In this document: one piece after another, positions 24,991-33,643 of the stretch
How the letters are laid out: each line of letters begins with the position of its first letter
How positions within the stretch are numbered: the stretch's first letter is position 1
Origin: Alistipes sp.
Lineage (GTDB): Bacteria > Bacteroidota > Bacteroidia > Bacteroidales > Rikenellaceae
Assembly (NCBI GenBank): GCA_017631255.1
Contig: JAGBTP010000011.1
Coordinates: forward strand, 1-35,895
DNA: 35,895 nucleotides
Direction: 5' to 3'
Made by a program: the position numbers and the translations under genes
Notes under the pieces: model-generated
The model's input: the letters and a program-made list of their open reading frames with translations, nothing else
The model's database searches: none
Told to the model about the DNA's origin: nothing

Positions 24991-25023
24991 AAATGGCTAC
25001 CCGCTAAGTGCGAGTAGCCATTT
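24991..25023. terminator. Hairpin terminator between convergent genes
   Basis: A perfect 10-bp stem (24991-25000 with 25014-25023) has an inner CGC/GCG pairing in the loop. A-rich and T-rich arms flank it, so it can act on both strands. Confidence 0.7.
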
Positions 25024-25083
25024 CTATATCATTTCGCCTCACCAGAGCTGCACGGCAGGGCCATAATATTATGCCACTGTCGC

Positions 25084-25755
25084 CTACCAGATAAAGGGCA
25101 GCATCTTATACCTAACACACGCCTTATACTCTTTATATCCAGCGAGTTGCTCCTCCAATAAGCATTCCTCGTCGGCAATGCGGCGCGCGATAAGCGGGAG
25201 GTATAGGAGCATTACGGCAAACGATAGTGGTGAGGCCAACACCAGCGGCATAGTGAGAAAGAGGAGCGTAGTAGCAAGGTACATCGGGTGGCGCACAACA
25301 GCATAGAGCCCCGTAAGCACAACCTCTTGCCCCTCCTGCACCTCAATCGTGCGCGAGAGGTAGCTATTCTCACGCATCACCTCGGCATATAACAAGTAGC
25401 TCATCAGAAACACACCCACAGCCAGCCATACCACCCACGCTGGTAGCAGCAGCCACGCGAAGCGGTAGTTGAGGCCCGCAACGACGAAGCTCGCTACGAA
25501 GAGCAGGCCGCTAAGTCTTACAACGAGACTCTGCTCAGCCCTACCCTCCTTAGCCTGAAGGCGGCGTTCGAGCAGCGCAGGATTCTTCGCATATAGCACC
25601 ACGCCCACCACGAGCATCGGCACAAAGAGCGAGGAGATAAGCAGCCACCCCTGCCAATAGCACATCGTGCCCGCAGGCAAAAAGAGCAGCAATGCAACAG
25701 CAACAACGCCGACAATATACTTTGTCAGTGCACGAAGTAACAGATTGGTTTTCAT
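25084..25755 (-). CDS. Isoprenylcysteine carboxyl methyltransferase-like membrane protein
   Basis: The 223-residue product is a polytopic membrane protein with about five helices. The C-terminal part has the ICMT/PEMT-type signature: GLYAVVRHPMYLATTLLFL (about 149-167), then ADEECLLEEQLAGYKEYKACVRYKMLPFIW-like features, where the R-H-P-M-Y motif and the acidic E-E residues form the SAM and substrate site. The bacterial family methylates small or lipid-linked acceptors, and most members have unknown substrates. It lies 8 bp after the flippase gene, at the end of the aroQ-flippase operon. Confidence 0.82.
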   Translation of the reverse strand: MKTNLLLRALTKYIVGVVAVALLLFLPAGTMCYWQGWLLISSLFVPMLVVGVVLYAKNPALLERRLQAKEGRAEQSLVVRLSGLLFVASFVVAGLNYRFAWLLLPAWVVWLAVGVFLMSYLLYAEVMRENSYLSRTIEVQEGQEVVLTGLYAVVRHPMYLATTLLFLTMPLVLASPLSFAVMLLYLPLIARRIADEECLLEEQLAGYKEYKACVRYKMLPFIW

Positions 25756-25763
25756 AGTATTAT

Positions 25764-27221
25764 TTACTTTATCCCCCTCGCAAGCATACCCCTCAACAAC
25801 TCGACACCCTCGTTAAGTGCCTTAAGTCGAAGAAGCCACGCAGCGGCGAGATATGTCGCACCACCCACACCCACGGCTACAAGTAGACGCAGTGCCTCGT
25901 GTAGCGCAGCAAGCTCCGTATTTAGATAGCGAAGCAGCATAAACATAGCGCTCGCAAGCAGCAGATGCGGTACAATAGCCCCAACAATAGCGCCTACCTT
26001 GATGGTCAAGTAGCGCATTGCGACAGCGGTATTTAGCAGAAACTCGACAAGAGCCATCGCCGTCATACCCCACGCCACCGTCTCTACACCACGCGGAATG
26101 GTATATGTAAGAATTAGTGTCATAATCACTCGTTTCACCACCTCAAGCCATAGAATCACGCGCCCGTCACTCTTGGTTTTCAGGATGTTATACGACACCA
26201 TAGCGATAGGATAGCAGAGGCCCGAAAGTGCCAAAATCTCGAAGTAAGGGACCGTAGGCATCCACCTCTCACCGAGCAGCAAGCGGAACATATCAGGCGC
26301 TACTGCCACAAGTCCCAGCATTGCGGGGAAGAGCACGAACGAGAGCATACGCACGATGCGCAAATAGCCCTGCGAGAGACGCTCACCATCGCCCGCCATA
26401 GCCGATAATGCGGGGTAGGTAACACCCTGCACCGCCTGTACCGAGGAGGTTACGGGTAGGTCCTTAAGTTTCTGTGCCTGAGAGTAGTAGCCAAGTGATG
26501 CGGTAGAGTACATCTTACCGATAAAGAGCTGCGCCACATTATTATACATCGACGCAATGAGGTCCGTAGCCAGCAGACGGAGACTGAAAGGTGCCATACT
26601 GCGTAGCGATGCCATCGATGCACGCTCAGCACTACGCCACCTGCGGATATACCAGAAGACAGCTGCCTTGATGCCCATCATCAGCAGTCGCTGCGCCACC
26701 AGACTCCATATGCCACAGCCGAGGAGCGCCATAGCGACAACCACGGCACCACTGATGAGCGAGGAGAAGAATACGATTTTCGAAAGAAGCGCGAAGCGGA
26801 ACTCGCGCGTGAACATTACTGTCTGCACGACGCAGAGGGCGTTGATAGGTAGCACCAAGAACAACACAGGTGCAACGGTGGCGATAGCCTCAGCATCATA
26901 CATCGAGGCGATAGGGCGCGCCAGTGCCGTAAGCACCACATATAGCAGCAGCGACATCACCACATTGAAGCGCAGCACCGAGCGGTAGTCGCCATCCGTC
27001 ACGCTTGCCTTGCGAATTAGCGTCTGCGAAAAGCCACTGTCGACGATGGTAAGCGCCACCGAGGTAAAAAAGGTGAGGATGGCCATAACGCCGAAGTCCT
27101 CAGGCATAAGAGCACGCGCCACGATGATGCTGACGGCCATCTGTATGACCATCGTAAGGAGCTTCTCCATAAAGCTCCACGCCACACCCGAGGCGACCTT
27201 ATGCTCCATAGCCGTAGCCAT
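25764..27221 (-). CDS. Wzx-type polysaccharide flippase (MOP superfamily)
   Basis: The 485-residue product has roughly 12-14 hydrophobic helices and the MOP/polysaccharide-exporter opening ASGVAWSFMEKLLTMVIQMA, then VARALMPEDFGVMAILTFF, which is typical of WzxC-like lipopolysaccharide biosynthesis proteins. The middle has GYYSQAQKLKDLPVTSSVQA, another family segment. It would flip undecaprenyl-linked sugar units across the inner membrane. No glycosyltransferase genes are nearby, so its polymer is unknown. It starts 3 bp after the aroQ stop codon, so translation is likely coupled. Confidence 0.85.
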   Translation of the reverse strand: MATAMEHKVASGVAWSFMEKLLTMVIQMAVSIIVARALMPEDFGVMAILTFFTSVALTIVDSGFSQTLIRKASVTDGDYRSVLRFNVVMSLLLYVVLTALARPIASMYDAEAIATVAPVLFLVLPINALCVVQTVMFTREFRFALLSKIVFFSSLISGAVVVAMALLGCGIWSLVAQRLLMMGIKAAVFWYIRRWRSAERASMASLRSMAPFSLRLLATDLIASMYNNVAQLFIGKMYSTASLGYYSQAQKLKDLPVTSSVQAVQGVTYPALSAMAGDGERLSQGYLRIVRMLSFVLFPAMLGLVAVAPDMFRLLLGERWMPTVPYFEILALSGLCYPIAMVSYNILKTKSDGRVILWLEVVKRVIMTLILTYTIPRGVETVAWGMTAMALVEFLLNTAVAMRYLTIKVGAIVGAIVPHLLLASAMFMLLRYLNTELAALHEALRLLVAVGVGGATYLAAAWLLRLKALNEGVELLRGMLARGIK

Positions 27222-27224
27222 AGT

Positions 27225-27641
27225 CTAACCCACAAAATACTCCACTGCGAGGCGGTACGACTCGAGGCCGAAGCCCATAATCGTGCCCTTAGCCGCTGGG
27301 GCGAGCATAGATGTATGGCGGAACTCCTCCCTCGCAAGGATTGACGAGATGTGCACCTCCACAACGGGCGTTGCGATGGCCGACATAGCGTCACGAATAA
27401 CGACAGAGGTGTGGGTATAGCCACCAGCATTAAGGATGATGCCATCGTAGCGACCCTCAGCCCTCTGAAGCGCATCGACAAGTTCACCCTCGATATTCGA
27501 CTGATAGTAGTCGATAGTATGCGCAGCATATCGTAGGCGAAGAGCCTCGAGGAAATCCTCGAAGCTCTCTCGACCATAGATATCTACTTCGCGACGCCCC
27601 AGCATATTGAGGTTCGCGCCGTTGATAATCAGAATTTTCAT
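27225..27641 (-). CDS. aroQ: Type II 3-dehydroquinate dehydratase
   Basis: The 138-residue product converts 3-dehydroquinate to 3-dehydroshikimate in the shikimate pathway. Type II signature and catalytic residues are visible: INGANLNMLGRREVDIYG with Tyr 22, YQSNIEGELVDALQ (46-59), ILNAGGYTHTSVVIRDA with Asn 71 and His 77, and VEVHISSILAREEFRHTS with His 97 and Arg 108. The length matches the family (about 140-150), which acts as a dodecamer. It is the first gene of a tight three-gene unit with the flippase and methyltransferase-like genes. No other aro gene is in the window. Confidence 0.95.
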   Translation of the reverse strand: MKILIINGANLNMLGRREVDIYGRESFEDFLEALRLRYAAHTIDYYQSNIEGELVDALQRAEGRYDGIILNAGGYTHTSVVIRDAMSAIATPVVEVHISSILAREEFRHTSMLAPAAKGTIMGFGLESYRLAVEYFVG

Positions 27642-27726
27642 CAGAATAAACTTTCAATGGTTTATCCCACCGAGCACCCATACCTAATATATAATAGCAC
27701 ACCAGGCAGGGGACGAAGTACTGCTA

Positions 27727-28794
27727 TTAGTACTCCTTAGCTACGGTCTCGCCACGAAGCACGCGAAGTGCATTCTCAGCCAACGACTCAAGCTCGTTCT
27801 CGCCAGGGTAAATCTTGATAGGAGCAAGGAACTTACAGTAGTCGATGATTACATCGTTCACGCAGTCGTTCCAAGCGATACCACCGGTGAGGAGGATAGC
27901 ATCAACCTTACCCTTAAGCACCACTGCCATCTCGCCAATCCACTTAGCAACAGAGTATGACATAGTGTCGAGCATAAAGCGTGCCTCAGCATCACCCGAA
28001 GCAGCGCGTACCTCGTTGAGCTCCTGAACATTGTTGCAGTTCACATGGTCAACAAGGCCACCCTTACCTGCCAAGAGCTTCTTGATCTCAGCCTTCTCAT
28101 ACTTACCTGAGAAGCAGAGGTCTACGAGGTCACCTGCTGGCAAAGTACCTGCGCGCTCTGGTGCGATAGGACCATCGCCATCGAGAGCGTTGTTGGTATC
28201 GATAACACGACCCTGGCAGTGTGCCGATACAGAGATACCGCCACCCATATGCACAACTACGAGGTTCAACTCCTCATAAGGACGACCCACCTCCTTAGCA
28301 TAGCGGCGAGCGATAGCCTTCTGGTTGAGAGCGTGGAAGATAGAGCGGCGTGGCAACTCCTTAATACCACTCACACGAGCCATATCCTGCAACTCGTCAA
28401 CAACAACAGGGTCAGCGATGTAAGCCTCAACACCTGCTACATCAGCGATGCGGCGTGCGATGAGTGCACCGAGGTTGCTGGCGTGCTGGCGCTTTGGAGC
28501 CTTAAGGTCGGCGATCATAGCCTCACCTACACGGTAAACACCGCCCTCAATAGGGCGCATAAGACCACCACGACCGATAACTGCGTCGAGCTCCTCGATC
28601 TTGATGCCGTCAGCCTGAAGCGCGTTGAGGATGATCTCCAAGCGCCACTCGAGCTGGTCTGCAACAGAGTCGAAGCGAGCAATCTCCTCAGCCGAGTGGC
28701 TGAGCTTAAGGGTCTGCACCTGCTCCATATCGTGGAACAACGCCACCTTAGTAGATGTTGAACCAGGATTGATGGTTAGAATTTTGTATGCCAT
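27727..28794 (-). CDS. buk: Butyrate kinase
   Basis: The 355-residue product interconverts butyryl phosphate and ADP with butyrate and ATP. It has the ASKHA-type phosphate-binding opening KILTINPGSTSTKVALF (4-20), the glycine-rich VVHMGGGISVSAH segment, and the family motifs DGDGPIAPERAGTLP and ILLTGGIAWN. Length fits butyrate kinases (about 355). The gene lies 26 bp after ptb on the same strand and forms the classical ptb-buk operon. Branched acids such as isobutyrate or isovalerate may also be substrates, as reported for some members of the family. Confidence 0.95.
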   Translation of the reverse strand: MAYKILTINPGSTSTKVALFHDMEQVQTLKLSHSAEEIARFDSVADQLEWRLEIILNALQADGIKIEELDAVIGRGGLMRPIEGGVYRVGEAMIADLKAPKRQHASNLGALIARRIADVAGVEAYIADPVVVDELQDMARVSGIKELPRRSIFHALNQKAIARRYAKEVGRPYEELNLVVVHMGGGISVSAHCQGRVIDTNNALDGDGPIAPERAGTLPAGDLVDLCFSGKYEKAEIKKLLAGKGGLVDHVNCNNVQELNEVRAASGDAEARFMLDTMSYSVAKWIGEMAVVLKGKVDAILLTGGIAWNDCVNDVIIDYCKFLAPIKIYPGENELESLAENALRVLRGETVAKEY

Positions 28795-28820
28795 AATTGT
28801 TATTCTCTTACGGAGTTAAA

Positions 28821-29723
28821 CTATTTTGCTGACAAGCAAGCCAAAGCAATAGAGTAGAGCTTAGTCTTAGTTGAGTCACCGCGTGATGTGAGTACGCAAG
28901 GAGCAGTAGGACCAGCTACCATAGCTGCGAGCTCAGCGCCACCGAACTTCGAGCAAGCCTTGAAGAATACATTACCAGACTCGAGGTTAGGGAACAACAT
29001 ACAGTCAGCGTCACCTGCAACAGGACCTGTAAGCTTCTTAATCTTAACGCTCTCCTCGTCGATAGCAACATCGAGTGCCAAAGGACCCTGGAACAATGCG
29101 TTACCGAGCTCACCAGCCTGACCGAGGTCAGAGAGCTCCTTAGCCTCTACCGAGCTAACAACCTTTGGAAGGAGCTGCTCGCTTGGTGCGAGAAGCGCAA
29201 CCTTAGGACACTCGATACCGAGGTTGTTTGCAGTAGCGATGAGGTACTTTGCAATCTGCTTCTTCTGCTCGAGAGATGGGCAAGGAAGAACCGCTACATC
29301 GCTGACAACGAGGAGCTTATGGTATGCAGGCACCTCAAGAACAGTAACATGGCTAAGTACTGTGCCAGCTGGCAACAAACCCCACTCCTTGTTCAAGATA
29401 CCACGCATATACTTATCAGTAGGCACAACACCCTTCATAAGTACATCGTACTCACCGTTGTGAACAGCCTTAACAGCGATCTCAACAGCCTTAACATCCT
29501 CAGACTCAGGGATAATGGTATACTGGTTGATATCTACGCCCTCAGCCTCGCAAGACTTCTTAATCTCCTCAGGATCACCTACGAGGGTAACCTCTGCAAG
29601 ACCTGCCTTGATAGCCATATCGGTAGCACCGATAGAGTGAGTATCCTGACCATAAGCCACAATCATCTTCTTCTTACCACGAGCAACGGCCGCAGCAACG
29701 AGCTCATCCAAATGCTTAATCAT
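28821..29723 (-). CDS. ptb: Phosphate butyryltransferase
   Basis: The 300-residue product exchanges CoA of butyryl-CoA for phosphate, feeding butyrate kinase. It belongs to the PTA/PTB family, seen in DVLMKGVVPTDKYMRGILNKE (about 94-114), LSHVTVLEVPAYHKLLVVSD, GPLALDVAI (about 214-222) and the C-terminal AGPTAPCVLTSRGDS. Length agrees with Ptb (about 300) rather than full Pta. It is first in the operon; a likely promoter lies at 29773-29803. Confidence 0.94.
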   Translation of the reverse strand: MIKHLDELVAAAVARGKKKMIVAYGQDTHSIGATDMAIKAGLAEVTLVGDPEEIKKSCEAEGVDINQYTIIPESEDVKAVEIAVKAVHNGEYDVLMKGVVPTDKYMRGILNKEWGLLPAGTVLSHVTVLEVPAYHKLLVVSDVAVLPCPSLEQKKQIAKYLIATANNLGIECPKVALLAPSEQLLPKVVSSVEAKELSDLGQAGELGNALFQGPLALDVAIDEESVKIKKLTGPVAGDADCMLFPNLESGNVFFKACSKFGGAELAAMVAGPTAPCVLTSRGDSTKTKLYSIALACLSAK

Positions 29724-29772
29724 AATAGTTTTAGGTTTTATTTGATTATATTTTAATATTTCTTTTAAGTAA

Positions 29773-29803
29773 CAATACTAACCTTAGGCGCACGCAACTC
29801 AAC
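29773..29803 (-). promoter_or_regulatory. Possible promoter of ptb-buk
   Basis: On the minus strand, GTTG (29803-29800), a 19-bp spacer and TAGTATTG (29780-29773), one mismatch to TAnnTTTG; about 50 bp before the ptb ATG. Confidence 0.4.
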
Positions 29804-29883
29804 AACGGAGTTCTTTTATTCTGCCCCCACGCACCCCTATAAAAGAGGATTGATGATTAACCGAGCTTCTCGCCCCACCCAAG

Positions 29884-29963
29884 TCCCCCTTATCGAAGGG
29901 GGATTCAGTGGATCTTGCAAATATCTCGCTCTCTCAGGGAGAGATTTAGGGGATCGTAGGTAT
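29884..29963. repeat. Hairpin-rich intergenic element between ptb and ackA
   Basis: The 317-bp gap 29724-30040 has no gene. It holds a perfect 8-bp stem (29884-29891 with 29896-29903, loop ATCG), GATTCAGTGGATC-like direct matches (GGGGGATTC and AGGGGATCG), and a second stem-forming stretch around ATCTCGCTCTCTCAGGGAGA (29932-29951). The wording TCCCCCTTATCGAAGGGGGA recalls a dispersed intergenic repeat, but a genome search is needed. It is not followed by a U-tract. Confidence 0.5.
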
Positions 29964-30040
29964 CTTAATACTTACAGGGCAAAGTATTATTTACTCTTGC
30001 GTCGCAAGCTACGCCCAAGCCAGCCCCTTGTTGCTATTTC

Positions 30041-31243
30041 TTACTTTACGAGGCGGTATGTGTCCTTAGCGATAACAAGCTCCTCGTCGGTGCAAACAAC
30101 CGCAGCCTTCACGCGTGAACCCTCAGCTGTGATCTCGTAGTCAGTACCACGCTTACCACGGTTGCGAACAGCGTCGAAGTCGAGGCCCATAAACTCCAAG
30201 CCCTGGAGTGCGTACTCACGAACCTCAGGAGAGTTCTCGCCAACACCACCGGTGAAGATTACGAGGTCTACGCCACCCATCTCAGCAGCATACTCACCGA
30301 TAAACTTCTTGATGCGGTTACCGTACATATCGCGAGCGATGATAGCACGCTCGTTGCCCTCGTCGTAAGCAGCGTCGATGTCACGCATATCGCTTGAGAT
30401 GCCAGTAAGGCCCTGAACACCTGACTTCTTGTTGAGCATAGTGTCGAGCTCAGCAAGTGACATACCCTCCTTCTGTGCGATGTAGGTAGCAGCGCTAACA
30501 TCCATAGAACCTGCACGAGTACCCATCACAAGACCATCAAGTGGAGAGAAGCCCATAGATGTATCGAACGACTTACCGTTCTTGATAGCGGTTACAGAGG
30601 CGCCATTACCGATGTGGCAAGTAACGATTTTGGAGTTCTCGAAGTCGAGGCCGAACATCTCAGCACCTACTCGAGCAACGAACTTATGGCTTGTACCGTG
30701 GAAACCATACTTACGAACGCGATACTTCTCGTAGTACTCGTAAGGGATAGCGTACAAGTAGTTGATTGCTGGAATAGTGTGGTGGAACGATGTATCGAAC
30801 ACAGCAACCTGCTTGATACCTGGGAGCACCTTCTCCATTGAGAGAATACCCTCAAGGTTAGCTGGGTTGTGAAGAGGTGCGATAGAGTACAACGACTCGA
30901 TCTTAGCCTTAACCTCCTCGTCAACGAGGCAGCTATCGGTAAAGAACTCACCACCGTGAGCTACACGGTGACCCGCAGCCTTAAGCTCGTCCAATGACTT
31001 AATAACACCGTGCTCAGGGTGAGTAAGAGCGTCGAGAACGAGACGAATACCTGTTGTGTGATCAGGAATTGGGCACTTTACCTCATACTTATCCTTACCC
31101 TGAGGCTTGTGTGTAAGATCACCCTCAGCAAGACCGATACGCTCTACAAGACCCTTGGCCAAGAGCGTCTGCGAAGCGTCAACAACATCGAGTACCTGAT
31201 ACTTGATAGATGAGCTACCGCAGTTAAGAACCAAAATTACCAT
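30041..31243 (-). CDS. ackA: Acetate kinase
   Basis: The 400-residue product makes ATP from acetyl phosphate. I set the start at ATG 31243 (MVILVLNCGSSSIKYQVLD), since the family begins just there; in-frame codons upstream run through the promoter and are not coding. Family signatures are visible: NCGSSSIKY near the N-terminus, HRVAHGGE, VFDTSFHHTIP, YGFHGTSHKFVA and CHIGNGAS. The length equals the family norm (about 400). It is on the same strand as ptb-buk, but 317 bp apart, and has its own promoter. No phosphate acetyltransferase (pta) is in the window. Confidence 0.95.
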   Translation of the reverse strand: MVILVLNCGSSSIKYQVLDVVDASQTLLAKGLVERIGLAEGDLTHKPQGKDKYEVKCPIPDHTTGIRLVLDALTHPEHGVIKSLDELKAAGHRVAHGGEFFTDSCLVDEEVKAKIESLYSIAPLHNPANLEGILSMEKVLPGIKQVAVFDTSFHHTIPAINYLYAIPYEYYEKYRVRKYGFHGTSHKFVARVGAEMFGLDFENSKIVTCHIGNGASVTAIKNGKSFDTSMGFSPLDGLVMGTRAGSMDVSAATYIAQKEGMSLAELDTMLNKKSGVQGLTGISSDMRDIDAAYDEGNERAIIARDMYGNRIKKFIGEYAAEMGGVDLVIFTGGVGENSPEVREYALQGLEFMGLDFDAVRNRGKRGTDYEITAEGSRVKAAVVCTDEELVIAKDTYRLVK

Positions 31244-31297
31244 TTGAGAATATAGTTTATAGTTAATAATGTTTCCGAGTTGATACAAAATGCACAA

Positions 31298-31333
31298 CAA
31301 AGATAGTAATTTTTGGGCGACTTTCCAACCAAA
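31298..31333 (-). promoter_or_regulatory. Promoter of ackA
   Basis: On the minus strand a perfect TATCTTTG (31305-31298) has GTTG (31329-31326) 20 bp upstream, and an exact TTTG (31333-31330) 24 bp upstream. The leader would be about 50 nt. Confidence 0.65.
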
Positions 31334-31520
31334 TCTACACTTTTTTTTCGCATCGCACAAAGCCCCCTCCCCACGCCCTTCATTATATAGTCCTACCATA
31401 TAGTTTGATAGCCTTATAATAATTCGCCATATCGCACAATATTACACTATTTATCACATACGAAGCACCCCGCCACCCTCGCACGCAGCACGCGCCCACG
31501 CAAGGTTTCTCACCAAGTGG

Positions 31521-31552
31521 CTTGCTTTTTCGCAAATGATTTAGTATATTTG
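31521..31552 (+). promoter_or_regulatory. Promoter of the DUF349 gene
   Basis: CTTG (31521-31524), a 20-bp spacer and a perfect TATATTTG (31545-31552). The leader before ATG 31673 would be about 115 nt. Confidence 0.7.
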
Positions 31553-31560
31553 CACGAATA

Positions 31561-31683
31561 ATGGCGCAGCCCATACTAAAGTATGCACCGAGCGTCACGA
31601 TTAGGGCGTGCCCACAAGGCTCAACATCGCTCCTGCGACACGCCCAAAGTATTACCCTAAAACTATTTAACGATGGCTACTGA
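31561..31683 (+). other. Possible 40-codon leader ORF overlapping the DUF349 start
   Basis: An ATG 8 bp after the -7 element opens a 40-residue frame (starting MAQPILKYAPSVTIRACPQG) whose stop at 31681-31683 overlaps the DUF349 start by 11 nt in another frame. The same leader can fold: CATAC-TAAA-GTATG (31572-31585) and GGGCGTG with CACGCCC (31604-31610 with 31639-31645). Coding is not shown; chance is possible at this length. Confidence 0.3.
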
Positions 31684-33568
31684 AAAGACTAATCTTACAG
31701 CTCCCGAGGAGCTTGTCGGCATCAATACCGTTGCCGAAGATACTGAGACGACTACCCAGGCTCCACACTCTGCGGCAGAGGATTGCCAGAACGCTGAGAC
31801 CAACGACGAAAACACCACTCTAACGGAGGAGGAGACCTCCGAGCGTGAGATCGAGAGCATCAGCGACAACATCACCGACCTTGGCGAGGAGGAGCTCATC
31901 GCACTCTTTACCGAGGAGCTCGCATCGAAGCCCGTACAGAGACTGCGCCCCGTAGTTGAAGCCATCAAGATAACATTTAATAAGCGCCGTCGTGCTGCTG
32001 TTGAGGCTGAGCGCAAGGCCTTCGTCGAGGCTGGCGGCAACGAGGAGGAGTTCTCGCCTGCGGCAAGCAGCACCGAGGAGCGTTTCAAGGCTCTCCTTGC
32101 GGAGTACCGCACAGCACGCGACAAGTACATCGCTGAGCAGGAGGCGAGCAAGGAGGAGAACCTGCGTATCAAACTCCAGATTATCGAGGAGCTTAAGGAG
32201 CTCATCGGCTCGGACGAGACTATGAACACCACATTCCAGCGTTTCCGTGAGTTGCAGCAGCGTTGGAAGGAGGCGGGCCTCGTGCCACAGCAGAATGTCG
32301 AGGACCTCTGGGAGACATACAACCTCTATGTCGAGAACTTCTACAACTTCATCAAGATTAACAAGGAGCTTCGTGACCTCGACCTCAGAAAGAACTACGA
32401 GGCAAAGCTAAGCCTCTGCGAGCAGGCCGAGGAACTCACGCTCGAGAATCAGGTTGTCGAGGCGTTCCGCAAGTTGCAGAAGTTGCACGACGAGTGGCGC
32501 GAGACAGGTCCTGTGGCTATGGAGTACAAGGAGGCATTGTGGGAGCGCTTCAGGGAGGCATCGAGCCGCATCAACAAGCGCCACCAGGAGCACTTCGAGA
32601 GCCTCAAGGCTGAGCAGATGAAGAACCTCGCCCTCAAGGAGGAGCTCTGCCAGAAGGCCGAAGCCCTCGTAGCTCGCCCAACACTCTCACGCAAGGAGTG
32701 GGACAGCGCAAGCGAGGAGTTGCTCGAGATTCAGAAAGTGTGGAAGACCATCGGCTTTGCGCCTAAGCGCGACAACAATCGTATATACGAGCGTTTCCGC
32801 GCTGCGTGCGACAAGTTCTTCGAGCTCAAGCGTGAGTTCTACGCTGGCCAGAAGAGCGAGTGGGAGCACAACCTCGCCGTTAAGCAGGAACTATGCGCCG
32901 CTGCCGAGGCACTCGCACTATCGGAGGAGTGGAAGGATGCCACTAACGAGCTCATCGCCCTCCAGGCACGCTGGAAGCAGGTGGGTCCTGTGGCGCGTCG
33001 TCACTCGGATGCTATTTGGAAGCGTTTTCGTGCGGCGTGCGATAAGTTTTTCGAGCGCAAGGCGGCACACTTCTCATCGCAGGATGTGCAGCACGAGGAG
33101 AACCTCAAGCTCAAGCAGGCATTGCTCGAGGAGATGCGTACTACCGACATCAAGGCTGGCGGCTTTGAGGCTATCAAGGAGTTCCAGCGCCGCTGGGGTC
33201 AGATTGGCTTCGTGCCTATCAAGCAGAAGGAGGCGTTGCAGAAGGAGTACAAAAGCCTTGTGGATGCTATGTTCGCAACACTCCGCTCGTCGGAGCGCGA
33301 CCGTTCGATGAGCCGCTTCCGTGAGCGCGTGTCGACAATGAAGAGCGGTGCGCAGCTACGCTCTGAGCGCGAGAAGCTCTTTAACAAGGTGCGTCAGCTC
33401 GAGCAGGATATCGCACTTCTTGAGAATAACATAGGTTTCTTCTCAAAGTCGAAGAATGCCGAGGCCCTCATCGCCGATGTGCGCGAGAAGATCGAGCGCT
33501 CAAAACGCGATATGGCAGAGCTTATCGAGAAGATTAACCTTATCGACGAGCAGGAGGCACACAACTAA
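31673..33568 (+). CDS. DUF349 multi-repeat protein
   Basis: The 631-residue cytoplasmic product has an acidic, low-complexity N-terminus (about 1-75). Five DUF349 helical repeats of about 77-80 residues follow, with conserved Trp cores RWKEAGLVP (197-205), EWRETGPVA (274-282), VWKTIGFAP (356-364), RWKQVGPVA (433-441) and RWGQIGFVP (507-515). The C-terminal 545-628 is strongly predicted to be a coiled coil by its heptad-like charge pattern. The biochemical role of DUF349 is poorly known. The gene is followed 75 bp later by pyrG with no clear promoter or terminator between, so the two may share a transcript. Confidence 0.88.
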   Translation: MATEKTNLTAPEELVGINTVAEDTETTTQAPHSAAEDCQNAETNDENTTLTEEETSEREIESISDNITDLGEEELIALFTEELASKPVQRLRPVVEAIKITFNKRRRAAVEAERKAFVEAGGNEEEFSPAASSTEERFKALLAEYRTARDKYIAEQEASKEENLRIKLQIIEELKELIGSDETMNTTFQRFRELQQRWKEAGLVPQQNVEDLWETYNLYVENFYNFIKINKELRDLDLRKNYEAKLSLCEQAEELTLENQVVEAFRKLQKLHDEWRETGPVAMEYKEALWERFREASSRINKRHQEHFESLKAEQMKNLALKEELCQKAEALVARPTLSRKEWDSASEELLEIQKVWKTIGFAPKRDNNRIYERFRAACDKFFELKREFYAGQKSEWEHNLAVKQELCAAAEALALSEEWKDATNELIALQARWKQVGPVARRHSDAIWKRFRAACDKFFERKAAHFSSQDVQHEENLKLKQALLEEMRTTDIKAGGFEAIKEFQRRWGQIGFVPIKQKEALQKEYKSLVDAMFATLRSSERDRSMSRFRERVSTMKSGAQLRSEREKLFNKVRQLEQDIALLENNIGFFSKSKNAEALIADVREKIERSKRDMAELIEKINLIDEQEAHN

Positions 33569-33643
33569 TCTCCGACGCGCAACGAACCAATAAGCGAGAC
33601 AACCAATACTGAAGTAGAAACATAAACAAAAGAAGATATAGCT

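Noticed and set aside
27692..27729. TAATAGC/GCTATTA inverted repeat after buk as a terminator
   Set aside because: Only 7 bp, A/T-rich, with a 24-nt loop and no U-tract; read-through to aroQ cannot be excluded.
31244..31399. A 52-codon N-terminal extension of ackA
   Set aside because: The frame crosses the ackA promoter and AckA begins at the conserved VLVLNCGSSS-type start.
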